Assembly: GCF_001905825.1 (NCBI RefSeq)
Contig: NZ_LIVV01000005.1
Location: forward strand, 62,001-126,000
Direction: 5' to 3'
Length of the DNA: 64,000 nucleotides
From: Streptomyces sp. CB02009
GTDB taxonomy: Bacteria; Actinomycetota; Actinomycetes; Streptomycetales; Streptomycetaceae
Shown here: piece by piece, positions 38,665 to 47,166 of the stretch
Numbering within the stretch: position 1 is the first letter of the stretch
Layout: each line of letters starts with the position of its first letter
The notes under the pieces: generated by a model
Told to the model about the DNA's origin: nothing
The model's input: only the letters and a program-made list of their open reading frames with translations
Database searches by the model: none
Program-made: the position numbers and the translations under genes

Positions 38665-40020
38665 ATGCGACGTTCTCTCCGCGGCAGAAGGTCCGCCACC
38701 CTCGCGGCCCTCGTGGCGCTCGCCCTCGCGGCGCCGCTGTCCGCTCTCACGACACCCGCCGGGGCCGACCCGTCGTCGGCCGCCGCCCGGCTCGCCGTCG
38801 GCGCCGACGAGGTGATCCGGCAGTACGAGGTCGCCGGCCCCTCCACCCCGGCCGCCCGGAGCGCGCTGACCGCCACCGGTGTCTCGATCGACGAGGTCGA
38901 CGCCCGGTCGGTCGTGGTCAGCGCCAACACCGAACAGCTCAGGAACCTCAAGGCGCTCGGCTACAAGCCGGTCGCCCTGCCCGGCCCCCCGGACCGGACC
39001 GCCGAGGGCGGCAAGGCGGCCGGCCCGCTCGACTTCCCCTCCGCCGACGCGAGGTACCACAACTACGCGGAGATGAACGCGGAGATCGACCAGCGGCTCG
39101 CCGCGTACCCCTCGATCATGCGCAAGCAGGTGATCGGGAAGTCGTACCAGGGACGGGACATCGTCGCCATCAAGATCAGTGACAACGTCGCCACCGACGA
39201 GGCCGAGCCCGAGGTCCTCTTCACCCACCACCAGCACGCCCGCGAGCACCTCACGGTCGAGATGGCGCTGTACCTCCTCCGTGAGCTCGGCGCCGGGTAC
39301 GGCAGCGACTCCAGGATCACCAACGCCGTGAACGGCCGCGAGATCTGGATCGTCCCGGACCTCAACCCGGACGGCGGCGAGTACGACATCGCGAGCGGCT
39401 CCTACCGCAGCTGGCGCAAGAACCGCCAGCCCAACTCCGGCTCCTCGTACATCGGCACGGACATGAACCGGAACTGGGACTACAAGTGGGGCTGCTGCGG
39501 CGGCTCCTCCGGCTCCAAGAGCTCCGAGACGTACCGCGGCGCCGCCCCCGAGTCCGCCCCCGAGGTCAAGGTCGTCGCCGACTTCGTCCGCTCCCGGGTG
39601 GTCGGCGGCAAGCAGCAGATCACCGCGGCCATCGACTTCCACACGTACAGCGAGCTCGTGCTCTGGCCCTTCGGCTGGACCACGGCCAACACCGCGCCGG
39701 GCATGACCCTCGACGACCGGAACGCCTTCGCTGCGGTCGGCGGCAAGATGGCGGCCAGCAACGGCTACACCCCCGAGCAGTCCAGCGACCTCTACATCAC
39801 GGACGGGTCGATCGACGACTACCTGTGGGGCTCGCAGCGGATCTTCGCGTACACCTTCGAGATGTACCCGTCCTCGTCCGGCGGCGGCGGCTTCTACCCG
39901 CCCGACGAGGTCATCGAGCGCGAGACGAGCCGCAACCGCGACGCCGTGCTCCAGCTCCTGGAGAACGCCGACTGCATGTACCGCTCCATCGGCAAGCAGG
40001 CGCAGTACTGCGCGGCCTGA
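38665..40020 (+). CDS. Secreted M14 zinc carboxypeptidase
   Basis: A 451-residue exported metallopeptidase. A signal peptide with a basic head (RRSLRGRRSATLAALVALAL, about 1-35) is followed by a propeptide (about 36-130) and the M14 domain (about 135-445). Zinc ligands are the His and Glu in THHQHAREHLTVE and the His in AIDFHTYSE; the substrate-binding Arg is in the MNRNWDYKW region; the catalytic Glu is in YTFEMYPSS. Family members trim C-terminal residues from peptides or act on cell-wall peptides. ATG 38665 follows the ribosome site AGGAGA. The chitinase nearby suggests a shared saprophytic role. Confidence 0.92.
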   Translation: MRRSLRGRRSATLAALVALALAAPLSALTTPAGADPSSAAARLAVGADEVIRQYEVAGPSTPAARSALTATGVSIDEVDARSVVVSANTEQLRNLKALGYKPVALPGPPDRTAEGGKAAGPLDFPSADARYHNYAEMNAEIDQRLAAYPSIMRKQVIGKSYQGRDIVAIKISDNVATDEAEPEVLFTHHQHAREHLTVEMALYLLRELGAGYGSDSRITNAVNGREIWIVPDLNPDGGEYDIASGSYRSWRKNRQPNSGSSYIGTDMNRNWDYKWGCCGGSSGSKSSETYRGAAPESAPEVKVVADFVRSRVVGGKQQITAAIDFHTYSELVLWPFGWTTANTAPGMTLDDRNAFAAVGGKMAASNGYTPEQSSDLYITDGSIDDYLWGSQRIFAYTFEMYPSSSGGGGFYPPDEVIERETSRNRDAVLQLLENADCMYRSIGKQAQYCAA

Positions 40021-40035
40021 CCGTCCGTACGTGAC

Positions 40036-40070
40036 GGGGCGCCCCGGCGGGACCACCGCCGGGGCGCCCC
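40036..40070. terminator. Convergent hairpin terminator
   Basis: A perfect 15-bp stem (40036-40050 with 40056-40070) and a 5-nt loop separate the carboxypeptidase gene from the convergent permease gene. Confidence 0.9.
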
Positions 40071-40096
40071 CGCGCGTGGGGGGGGCGAGGCCGGGG

Positions 40097-41539
40097 TCAG
40101 ACGAACAGGCTCAGCACGGCCGCCGCCGCGAAACCGGCCAGGGAGAGCACCGACTCCAGCACCGTCCAGGACTTCAGGGTGTCCCGTTCGGTGATGCCGA
40201 AGTACTTGGAGACGATCCAGAACCCGCCGTCGTTGACGTGCGAGGCGAAGATCGAGCCGGCCGAGATCGCCATGATGACCAGGGCCAGGAAGGCCTGCGA
40301 GTGGTCGCCGCCCTCGACGAGGGGCAGCACGATGCCGGCCGTGGTGACGATCGCGACGGTCGCCGAGCCCTGGGCCACGCGCAGCACCAGGGAGATCAGG
40401 TAGGCGAGCACGATGACGGGGAGACCGACGTCGTGGAAGGTGTCGGAGAGCGCCTGGGCGACGCCGCTCACCTTGAGGACCGCGCCGAACACCCCGCCCG
40501 CGCCGACCACGAGCAGGATGTTGCCGACCGGCTTGAGGGAGGAGGTGGACACCTGCTCCAGGGACTTCCGGGACCAGCCGCGCCGGATGCCGAGCAGCCA
40601 GTACGCGAGGAACAGCGCCAGCGTCAGCGCGACGAACGGGCTGCCGAAGAACTCGATGACCGAGCGGAGGGTGGACTCGTCCAGGGCGATGGAGGAGAAG
40701 GTCGCGGCGAGGATGAGGACCAGCGGCGTGCCGATGATGAGGAGCACGGTGGAGAGCGCCACGGGCGCCTCGCTGCCGCCGGACCGCTCGGCGGCGACCT
40801 TGGCCCTGGCCTCGTCGGCGGCCTCGACCATGTCCTGCGGGACCGCGACGAAGAGCCTGCGGCCGATCCAACCGGCGTACGCCCAGGCCGCGAGGACGGC
40901 CGGGACACCGACCAGGACGCCCATCAGGATGACCCAGCCGAGCGAGACATGCAGGAGGCCGGCGGCGGCGACCGGGCCGGGGTGCGGCGGCAGGAAGGCG
41001 TGGGTCATGGACAGGCCCGCGAGCAGCGGCATGGCGTAGAGCAGGATCGACTTGCCGGACCGCTTGGCGGCGGCGTAGACGATCGGCGCGAGGACGAAGA
41101 TGCCGACGTCGAAGAAGACCGGGATGCCGAAGATGAGTCCGGTGAGGCCCATGGCGAGGGGGGCGCGCTTCTCGCCGAAGAGGCCGAGGAGGCGGCTGCT
41201 CAGCACCTCGGCGCCGCCGGAGACCTCCAGGATCGCGCCGAGCATGGTGCCGAGGCCGATGATGATCGCGACGTGGCCGAGGATGCCGCCCATGCCGGTC
41301 TCGATGACGGAGGTGGCGGCGGACTTCTGGACGGTGCCGAAGAGTTCGGTGACGGAGAGGCCGGCGGCGAGGCCGACGCCGATGGAGACGGCGAGCAGCG
41401 CGACGAAGGGCTGGAGCCGGACCTTGATGATCAGCAGGAGCAGGACGGCGATGCCGAGGGCGGCGACGGTGAGCAGCCCGGCGGTCCCGGGTATCAGGAG
41501 GAGCAGTCCACCGGTGTGCGGGGGCGTGTCGGGGTTCAT
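40097..41539 (-). CDS. GntP family permease (gluconate or D-serine type)
   Basis: A 480-residue integral membrane protein with about 13 helices, beginning GLLLLIPGTAGLLTVAALGI. GTMLGAILEVSGGAEVLSSR and LGDTFHDVGLPVI-like loops and the histidine-containing HAFLPPHPGPVAAA motif are characteristic of GntP symporters. The family imports gluconate, but its members DsdX and others import D-serine. Because the linked genes encode a D-amino-acid deaminase, RidA and a D-aminoacylase, a D-amino acid or a sugar acid are both plausible substrates. It is the last gene of the minus-strand set, separated from ridA by a repeat tract. Confidence 0.9.
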   Translation of the reverse strand: MNPDTPPHTGGLLLLIPGTAGLLTVAALGIAVLLLLIIKVRLQPFVALLAVSIGVGLAAGLSVTELFGTVQKSAATSVIETGMGGILGHVAIIIGLGTMLGAILEVSGGAEVLSSRLLGLFGEKRAPLAMGLTGLIFGIPVFFDVGIFVLAPIVYAAAKRSGKSILLYAMPLLAGLSMTHAFLPPHPGPVAAAGLLHVSLGWVILMGVLVGVPAVLAAWAYAGWIGRRLFVAVPQDMVEAADEARAKVAAERSGGSEAPVALSTVLLIIGTPLVLILAATFSSIALDESTLRSVIEFFGSPFVALTLALFLAYWLLGIRRGWSRKSLEQVSTSSLKPVGNILLVVGAGGVFGAVLKVSGVAQALSDTFHDVGLPVIVLAYLISLVLRVAQGSATVAIVTTAGIVLPLVEGGDHSQAFLALVIMAISAGSIFASHVNDGGFWIVSKYFGITERDTLKSWTVLESVLSLAGFAAAAVLSLFV

Positions 41540-41660
41540 GGCGGGGGGAGGCCTCGCTTTTGGGTAGGGGGGAGCGCGGCACGGCGTTCCGGGGGAGAAC
41601 GCCGTGCCGTGGTGCGGCTGGTTCAGGTGGATCGGTTCAGGTCCGTTCGGGCGCGTGGGC

Positions 41661-41820
41661 TCCGGCCGTGGGCGCGCGGGCCGGGGGTGCTCCGGCTGTG
41701 GGCGCGCGGGCCGGGGTTCCGACTGCGGGCGCGCGGGCCGAGGGTGCTCCGGCCGCGTGGGCGCGGGCCGTCGGTGTTCCGGCCGTGGGTGCTCCGGCCG
41801 GGTGTGCCCGGGCCGTGTGC
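41661..41820. repeat. GC-rich minisatellite, 27-30 bp units, between ridA and the permease gene
   Basis: Units beginning TCCGGC or TCCGAC stand at 41661, 41691, 41718, 41748, 41778 (a 15-bp half unit) and 41793. The consensus is TCCGGC(C/T)GTGGGCGCGCGGGCCGGGGGTGC, and the tract ends six bases before the ridA stop codon. It lies in the leader of the permease gene and may have grown from the 3' end of ridA. No translation is implied. Confidence 0.85.
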
Positions 41821-41825
41821 TCGGG

Positions 41826-42260
41826 TCAGCCGAGGACGGCGAGGGCGTCGATCTCGATGAGCAGGCCCTGGGGCAGGCCGACGTAGACGGTGGTGCGGGC
41901 CGAGGCGGGCGCCGTGAGGCCCTGCTCCTCGAAGTACTGGTTGTAGATCGCGTTCATCTCGGCGAAGTGGTCCACGTCCGTCAGGTAGACGCGCATCATC
42001 ATCACGTCGTCCCAGCTCGCGCCGCCCTCCTCCAGGATCGCCTTGACGTTGGCGAAGGTCTGGAGGGTCTGCTCGCGCAGGGTGGGGCCGGCGACGGTCG
42101 GGGCCTGGCCCTCGACGGCGGGCAGGAAGCCGACCTGGCCCGCGACCTGGAGGATGTTGCCCTTCTTCACGCCGTGCGAGAACTTCGCGGGCGGGGCGGT
42201 GTGGGTGGCCGGGGTGAGGGCGGTCTTCACGGTCGGCTGGGCGGAGTTCTGCTCGGTCAT
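41826..42260 (-). CDS. RidA family enamine/imine deaminase
   Basis: A 144-residue protein of the YjgF/YER057c/UK114 fold. GVKKGNILQVAGQVGF, TFANVKAILEEGGASWDDVM and RTTVYVGLPQGLLIEIDALA are the family blocks, with the conserved Arg of the trimer-interface active site in ASARTTVYVG. RidA hydrolyses 2-aminoacrylate and related enamines released by PLP-dependent dehydratases. That fits the DSD1-type deaminase encoded across the divergent promoter. It starts with ATG 42260, overlapping the iclR stop by four bases (ATGA). Confidence 0.92.
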   Translation of the reverse strand: MTEQNSAQPTVKTALTPATHTAPPAKFSHGVKKGNILQVAGQVGFLPAVEGQAPTVAGPTLREQTLQTFANVKAILEEGGASWDDVMMMRVYLTDVDHFAEMNAIYNQYFEEQGLTAPASARTTVYVGLPQGLLIEIDALAVLG

Positions 42261-43018
42261 GCGCTGTCCTTGCTCGGGGAGGTGCCGGAGTACTCCCGGC
42301 TGATGGTGTCCGCGGTGCGGCGCACCTGCGGGAGGAGGGAGAGGAGTTCCTCGGCCGTGACGACCACGTTGGGCGCCGAGACCGACATCGCGGCGACGAC
42401 GCGCCCGTCGGCGCCGCGGATGGGCGCGCCGACGCAGTTGATGGACTCCTCGTGGCCGCCGAGGTCGGTGGCCCAGCCCTGTTCGCGTACGGTCGCCAGC
42501 TCCTTGAGGAAGGCGGCGGCGTTCGGGGTCGAACGGGGCGTGTACGGGGGGTAGTCGAGCTTGCCGGCGAGGGCGCGGCGCTCGGGTTCGGGCAGGTCGG
42601 CGAGGAGCAGCTTGGCGACGGCGGCGACGGTGATCGCGACGGGCTTGCCGATGCGCGAGTACATGCGGACCGGGTAGCGGCTCTCGACCTTGTCGATGTA
42701 GAGGACCTCGCCCTCCTCGTAGACGGCGAGGTGGATCGTGTGCCCGATCCGCTCGTTGAGGGCGGCGAGGTGGGGGTGCGCGATCTCGCGGATGTCGAGG
42801 TTCTCGACGGCCTCCTGCGCGAGCGCGAAGAGGCGGGCGCCGAGCCGGTACCGCTGGTCCTGCTGGCGGTAGACGAGGCCGTGCTCGTGCAGGGTGCGCA
42901 GCAGCCGGAGGGCGGTGGACTTGTGGACGCCGAGCCGGTCGGCGACCTGTCCGAGGTCGGCGGGACCCTGTGCGAGCAAGGGCAGGATGCTGAGCGCCCG
43001 GTCGACGGTCTGGCTCAT
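42257..43018 (-). CDS. IclR family transcriptional regulator
   Basis: A 253-residue regulator: N-terminal winged HTH (about 1-65: VDRALSILPLLAQGPADLGQ, RLGVHKSTALRLLRTL) and IclR effector domain (about 75-245: GHTIHLAVYEEGEVLYIDKV, HEESINCVGAPIRGADGRVV). It probably controls the divergent promoter at 44050-44173, responding to a pathway intermediate. The stop of the upstream kinase gene overlaps its ATG 43018 as ATGA. The same reading frame continues upstream into antisense of the kinase, giving a spurious 1031-codon ORF. Confidence 0.92.
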   Translation of the reverse strand: MSQTVDRALSILPLLAQGPADLGQVADRLGVHKSTALRLLRTLHEHGLVYRQQDQRYRLGARLFALAQEAVENLDIREIAHPHLAALNERIGHTIHLAVYEEGEVLYIDKVESRYPVRMYSRIGKPVAITVAAVAKLLLADLPEPERRALAGKLDYPPYTPRSTPNAAAFLKELATVREQGWATDLGGHEESINCVGAPIRGADGRVVAAMSVSAPNVVVTAEELLSLLPQVRRTADTISREYSGTSPSKDSA

Positions 43019-44049
43019 GGTGTACGTCCCTCCTGGTCGTCCCCCGTCCAGCCGGGGCCGAGCTGAAGTGTGCCCCAGGCGGTCGGGGCGAGGGCGGCGA
43101 GCCGGTCGGCGTGGGCGCGGCGGGGAGGTGCGGCCAGGTCGCCGGGGACGGTGAGGGCGGCGGCGGCGAGCAGGTGGCCGTGCCGGAGGCGGGCGGTGGC
43201 GTCGAGCCCGCGGAGGGTGGCGGAGAGGAATCCGGCGGCGAAGGCGTCTCCGGCGCCCACGGCGGCGACGACGTCGACGCGGGGGGCGGGCACGTGTACG
43301 GCGGTGTCGGTTCCGGCGGCGGTGCGTTCGTGGACGGTCGCGCCGTCGGCGCCCCGTTTCACGACGAGGACGGCGGGTTCGGGGAGGGCCGCGCGGATCG
43401 CCGCGGGGTCGCCGATGCCCCAGGCCTGTTCGGCCTCGTCGGCGCCGACGAAGACGAGGTCGGCCCGGCGGGCGAGTTCCAGGAGGACGGGGCCGGCGCT
43501 GGTGGCGCCGTCGCGCCACAGCCCGGGGCGGCAGTTGACGTCGAAGGAGACGAGCGGGCGGCCGGTCCGGGGCGCGGTGAGGGCGCGCATGAGGGCGAGG
43601 CAGTCGTCGGAGAGGGCGGCGGTGATGCCGGTGAGGTGCAGGACGCGGGCGTCGGCGACGGTCGCGTACGGCACGGTGGCGGGCGACATCGCGGAGGCGG
43701 CCGATCCGGCGCGGTAGTAGACGACCTCGTGGGCGTCGGTGGCGCGGTCGGCGGCGGTGCGGAAGTAGACGCCGGTGGGGCGCCGGGGGTCGCGTTCGAC
43801 GGCGGTGACGTCGACGCCGTAGGCGCCGATGGTCTCGACGAGGTGGTCCCCGAATCCGTCCCTGCCGACGCGGCCGACCCAGCGGGTGCGGTGGCCCGCG
43901 GCGGCGAGGGCGCAGGCGACGTTGGACTCGGCGCCGCCGATCGCGCGCTCGAAGGCGGGGACGTCGGCGAGGCGGCCGGGTCGGGAGGGAAGGAAGGTGA
44001 CCATGGACTCGCCGAGGCACACGACATCCACGGGCGGTTCTCCGGCCAC
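43015..44049 (-). CDS. PfkB family carbohydrate kinase (KDG kinase-like)
   Basis: A 344-residue ribokinase-fold enzyme. The N-terminal part has VVCLGESMVTFLPSRPGRLA and the Gly-rich GGAESNVACALAAAGH; the C-terminal signature AAVGAGDAFAAGFLSATLRG carries the catalytic Asp. The GESM start and overall pattern resemble 2-dehydro-3-deoxygluconokinases. The enzyme does not obviously belong in a D-amino-acid pathway; it may act on a keto acid sugar or on a hydroxylated side product. GTG 44049 is preceded by GGGAG at eight bases. It is coupled to iclR. Confidence 0.88.
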   Translation of the reverse strand: MAGEPPVDVVCLGESMVTFLPSRPGRLADVPAFERAIGGAESNVACALAAAGHRTRWVGRVGRDGFGDHLVETIGAYGVDVTAVERDPRRPTGVYFRTAADRATDAHEVVYYRAGSAASAMSPATVPYATVADARVLHLTGITAALSDDCLALMRALTAPRTGRPLVSFDVNCRPGLWRDGATSAGPVLLELARRADLVFVGADEAEQAWGIGDPAAIRAALPEPAVLVVKRGADGATVHERTAAGTDTAVHVPAPRVDVVAAVGAGDAFAAGFLSATLRGLDATARLRHGHLLAAAALTVPGDLAAPPRRAHADRLAALAPTAWGTLQLGPGWTGDDQEGRTP

Positions 44050-44173
44050 TCTGGCGCTCCCTTGCGACTCTCGCGGGGTCCATTGACCCGGCCTTGGCCC
44101 GGATGCTAGACAGCTTTGAGCGACATACGCAATGACTGTTGCATTCTCCGCAACGCTTCGATGAGGAGGCCTC
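44050..44173. promoter_or_regulatory. Divergent control region with overlapping GCAA/TTGC dyads
   Basis: GCAA-N6-TTGC (44129-44142) overlaps TTGC-N7-GCAA (44139-44153), making CGCAATGACTGTTGC followed by ATTCTCCGCAACG. This is the type of overlapping dyad bound by IclR proteins. It ends 20 bp before the deaminase ATG, over the probable promoter. AGGAGG at 44164-44170 is the ribosome site. Confidence 0.65.
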
Positions 44174-45439
44174 ATGCCCGACCTGGCGAACGAGCGCGTC
44201 GACCACCGTTTCAAGGCCCTGCCCCCGGACGCCGAGGGCCTGACCGTCGGCGAGCTCGCCGCCCAGCGGCGCAACCTCTTCACCGGCGGCTTCACCACCC
44301 CGGTCCTCGCCCTCTCCGCCGAGTCGGTCGAGCACAACCTCCGCCTCCTGGAGACGTACGCCGAGCGCCACGGCCTGGCCTTCGCCCCGCACGGCAAGAC
44401 CTCCATGGCACCCCAGCTCTTCGACCGGCAGCTGGCGCACGGCGCCTGGGGCATCACCGCCGCCCTGCCCCACCAGGCCCGCGTCTACCGTGCCCACGGC
44501 ATCGCCCGGATCTTCCTCGCGAACGAGGTCGTCGACCCGGTGGCGCTCCGCTGGGTCGCCGGCGAGCTCGACGCCGACCCGGACTTCCGCTTCCTCTGCT
44601 ACGTCGACTCCGTGCGCGGCGTCGAGCTGATGGACGGGGCCCTGCGCGCCGCGGGCGCCACCCGCCCCGTGGACGTCGTCGTCGAGCTGGCGGCCGGCGC
44701 GACGGGGCGCACGGGCGTGCGGACCGAGGCGGAGTGCGCGGCCGTCGCCGACGCGGTCGCGGACGCCCCCACGCTGCGGCTCGTCGGCGTCGCCGGGTAC
44801 GAGGGCACGATGCCCGGGGCCGACGGCGAGCGGGTCCGCGCGTGGCTGCACCGGCTGGTGGGGCTCGCGGCCGACTTCGACAAGGCCGGCCGCTTCGACC
44901 CCGCCATCGGCGAGATCGTGGTGAGCGCGGGCGGCAGCGAGTGGTTCGACGCGGTCGCGGACGTGTTCGGGGAGATCCCCGGGCTCTCCCTGCCCGTCCT
45001 GAAGCTGCTGCGCTCCGGCGCGTACGTCTCGCACGACGACGGGCAGTACCGGGAGCGGACCCCCTTCAACCGGGTCCCGGAGGAGGGCGCCCTGGAGCCC
45101 GCGTTCCGCCTCTGGTCGCAGGTCGTCTCCCGCCCCACCCCGGAGCAGGCGTTCACCAACGCGGGCAAGCGCGACGCCGCCCACGACCTGCACCTCCCCG
45201 AGGCGCAGGTGGTCCGCGACGCCCGTACCGGCGAGATCCGCCCCGCCGACGGACTGACCGTCACCGGTCTCTCCGACCAGCACGCCTGGGTGCGGACCGA
45301 GGAGGGCGCCGACCTGGAGGTCGGCGACTGGCTCGGCATGGGCCTGTCCCACCCGTGCACGATCTTCGACAAGTGGCAGCTGATCCCGCTGGTCGAGGCG
45401 GACGGCACGGTCGTCGACTACATCCGCACGTTCTTCTAG
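44174..45439 (+). CDS. D-serine/D-threonine deaminase-like enzyme (DSD1 / alanine racemase N-terminal fold)
   Basis: A 421-residue PLP enzyme with fold type III barrel. The PLP lysine is in FAPHGKTSMAPQ (about residue 76). The barrel domain runs to about 300, with VELAAGATGRTGVR and VSAGGSEWFDAV as phosphate-binding loops. The C-terminal domain has the zinc ligands of the DSD1 group: the His in SDQHAWVRTEEG and the His-x-Cys of LSHPCTIFDKW. Relatives are D-serine dehydratase and D-threonine aldolase. It probably converts a D-amino acid to an enamine or keto acid. It starts at ATG 44174 behind AGGAGG. The deacylase gene follows 11 bases after its stop. Confidence 0.9.
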   Translation: MPDLANERVDHRFKALPPDAEGLTVGELAAQRRNLFTGGFTTPVLALSAESVEHNLRLLETYAERHGLAFAPHGKTSMAPQLFDRQLAHGAWGITAALPHQARVYRAHGIARIFLANEVVDPVALRWVAGELDADPDFRFLCYVDSVRGVELMDGALRAAGATRPVDVVVELAAGATGRTGVRTEAECAAVADAVADAPTLRLVGVAGYEGTMPGADGERVRAWLHRLVGLAADFDKAGRFDPAIGEIVVSAGGSEWFDAVADVFGEIPGLSLPVLKLLRSGAYVSHDDGQYRERTPFNRVPEEGALEPAFRLWSQVVSRPTPEQAFTNAGKRDAAHDLHLPEAQVVRDARTGEIRPADGLTVTGLSDQHAWVRTEEGADLEVGDWLGMGLSHPCTIFDKWQLIPLVEADGTVVDYIRTFF

Positions 45440-45450
45440 GAGGAGTCGTC

Positions 45451-47028
45451 ATGGACCTCGTCTTCCGCGACGCGGAGGTCGTCGACGGCACCGGCGGCGC
45501 CTCGTACCGCGCCGACGTGGCGATCGACGGCGGCCGGATCGCCGCGATCGTGAAGGAGGGCGCGGCGGCCGGCTGCCAGCGTCCCACCGCCCGCCGCGTC
45601 GTGGACGCCGAGGGCCTCGTCCTCTCCCCCGGCTTCATCGACATGCACGCCCACAGCGACCTCGCGCTGCTCCGCGACCCGGACCACAGCGCGAAGGCCG
45701 CGCAGGGCGTGACGCTGGAGGTCCTGGGCCAGGACGGCCTGTCGTACGCCCCGGTCGACGACCGCACGCTCGCCGAGGTGCGGAGGGCGATCACCGGCTG
45801 GAACGGGTCCGGCGACGACATCGACTTCGACTGGCGCACCGTCGGCGAGTACCTGGACCGGCTGGACCGGGGCATCGCCGTCAACGCCGCCTATCTGATC
45901 CCCCAGGGCACGGTCCGGATGTACGCCGTCGGCTGGGACGACCGGCCGGCGACGGAGTCCGAGCTGGACCACATGCGCCGGCTGGTCGCGGAGGGCATGG
46001 AGCAGGGCGCGGTCGGCATGTCGTCCGGCCTGACCTACACGCCGGGGATGTACGCGAAGGACGCCGAGCTGACGGAGCTCTGCCGGGTGGTGGCGGGGTA
46101 CGGCGGCTACTACTGCCCGCACCACCGCTCGTACGGGGCCGGCGCCCTGGAGGCGTACGAGGAGATGGTCCGGCTCACCCGGGACGCGGGCTGCGCCCTC
46201 CACCTCGCCCACGCCACAATGAACTTCGGCGTGAACGAGGGCAGGGCGCCCGAACTCCTCGCCCTGCTGGACGAGGCCCTGGACGCGGGCTCGGACATCA
46301 GCCTCGACACGTACCCGTACACACCCGGCTGTACGACCCTGGTGGCCGTGCTGCCGAGCTGGGCGAGCGAGGGCGGTCCCGAGGCGGTGCTCGCCCGGCT
46401 CCGCGACGACGGGACGGCGGAGCGCATCCGGCACCACCTGGAGGTCATCGGTTCGGACGGCTGCCACGGCGTGCCGGTGGACTGGGACACGATCGAGATC
46501 TCGGGGGTGTCCGAGGGGACGCTCACGGACTGGGTGGGCCGCCGGGTGGACGGCTGGGCGACGGCCCGCCGGCTCCTCCTGGAGGACCGGCTCGGGACGA
46601 CGATCCTCCAGCACGTGGGCCACGAGGAGAACGTCCGGACGATCATGCGGCACCGGGTGCACACGGGCGGCTCGGACGGCATCCTCCAGGGCCTGAAGCC
46701 GCACCCGCGCGCGTACGGCACGTTCCCGCAGTACCTGGGCCGGTACGTACGGGAGCTCGGCGTCCTCACCCTGGAGGACTGCGTGGCCCACCTGACCTCC
46801 CGCCCGGCTGCCCGCCTGGGCCTGACCGACCGGGGGCTCGTCCGCGAGGGACACCGCGCGGACCTGGTCCTGTTCGACCCGGCGACGGTGGGCGCGGGAG
46901 CGACGTACGCGTCCCCCCGCACCCTCCCGACGGGGATCCCGCACGTGCTGGTCGACGGCGTGTTCGTGATGGAGGACGGCGGGCGCACGTCCGCGCTGGC
47001 GGGCAGATCGGTCCGCCGGGCGCGCTAG
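45451..47028 (+). CDS. N-acyl-D-amino-acid deacylase (D-aminoacylase)
   Basis: A 525-residue amidohydrolase. The metal-binding HxH is in DMHAHSDLALLRDPD (about residue 70). Further ligands and active-site residues lie in YYCPHHRSYG, HLAHATMNFG and SLDTYPYTPG, followed by the small beta-sandwich domain (HRADLVLFDPATVG). The family cleaves N-acyl-D-amino acids to D-amino acids and carboxylate, which the preceding deaminase could then convert. The ribosome site AGGAGGAG overlaps the stop of the deaminase gene, so the pair is translationally linked. Substrate side-chain preference cannot be read from the sequence. Confidence 0.9.
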   Translation: MDLVFRDAEVVDGTGGASYRADVAIDGGRIAAIVKEGAAAGCQRPTARRVVDAEGLVLSPGFIDMHAHSDLALLRDPDHSAKAAQGVTLEVLGQDGLSYAPVDDRTLAEVRRAITGWNGSGDDIDFDWRTVGEYLDRLDRGIAVNAAYLIPQGTVRMYAVGWDDRPATESELDHMRRLVAEGMEQGAVGMSSGLTYTPGMYAKDAELTELCRVVAGYGGYYCPHHRSYGAGALEAYEEMVRLTRDAGCALHLAHATMNFGVNEGRAPELLALLDEALDAGSDISLDTYPYTPGCTTLVAVLPSWASEGGPEAVLARLRDDGTAERIRHHLEVIGSDGCHGVPVDWDTIEISGVSEGTLTDWVGRRVDGWATARRLLLEDRLGTTILQHVGHEENVRTIMRHRVHTGGSDGILQGLKPHPRAYGTFPQYLGRYVRELGVLTLEDCVAHLTSRPAARLGLTDRGLVREGHRADLVLFDPATVGAGATYASPRTLPTGIPHVLVDGVFVMEDGGRTSALAGRSVRRAR

Positions 47029-47068
47029 CCGAGCGGAAGGGGCGTGCAGGGACATGCAGGGCGTGCAG

Positions 47069-47131
47069 CGGCGGCGACGCCCCCGCCGCCACCGCCCCGA
47101 TCCGCCGGACGCTCCGGCGCGCGGGGGGGGG
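47069..47131. other. GC-extreme convergent gap with hairpin and G9 run
   Basis: GGCGGCG (47070-47076) can pair with CGCCGCC (47084-47090) as a weak terminator. A run of nine G's follows at 47123-47131. The sequence GGGCGTGCAGGGACATGCA before it is a short imperfect duplication. Confidence 0.4.
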
Positions 47132-47166
47132 CGGCGACGCGAGCGGGGCCGCGAGGCCCCCCGCCG

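Noticed and set aside
40031..41860. 609-codon plus-strand frame over the GntP permease gene
   Set aside because: Antisense to a polytopic membrane protein; the product is a string of Asp/Gly/Glu/His and it ends in the minisatellite.
42257..45352. 1031-codon minus-strand frame
   Set aside because: Only its last 253 codons (IclR) are real. The rest is antisense to the deaminase and out of frame with the kinase, and contains no recognisable domain.
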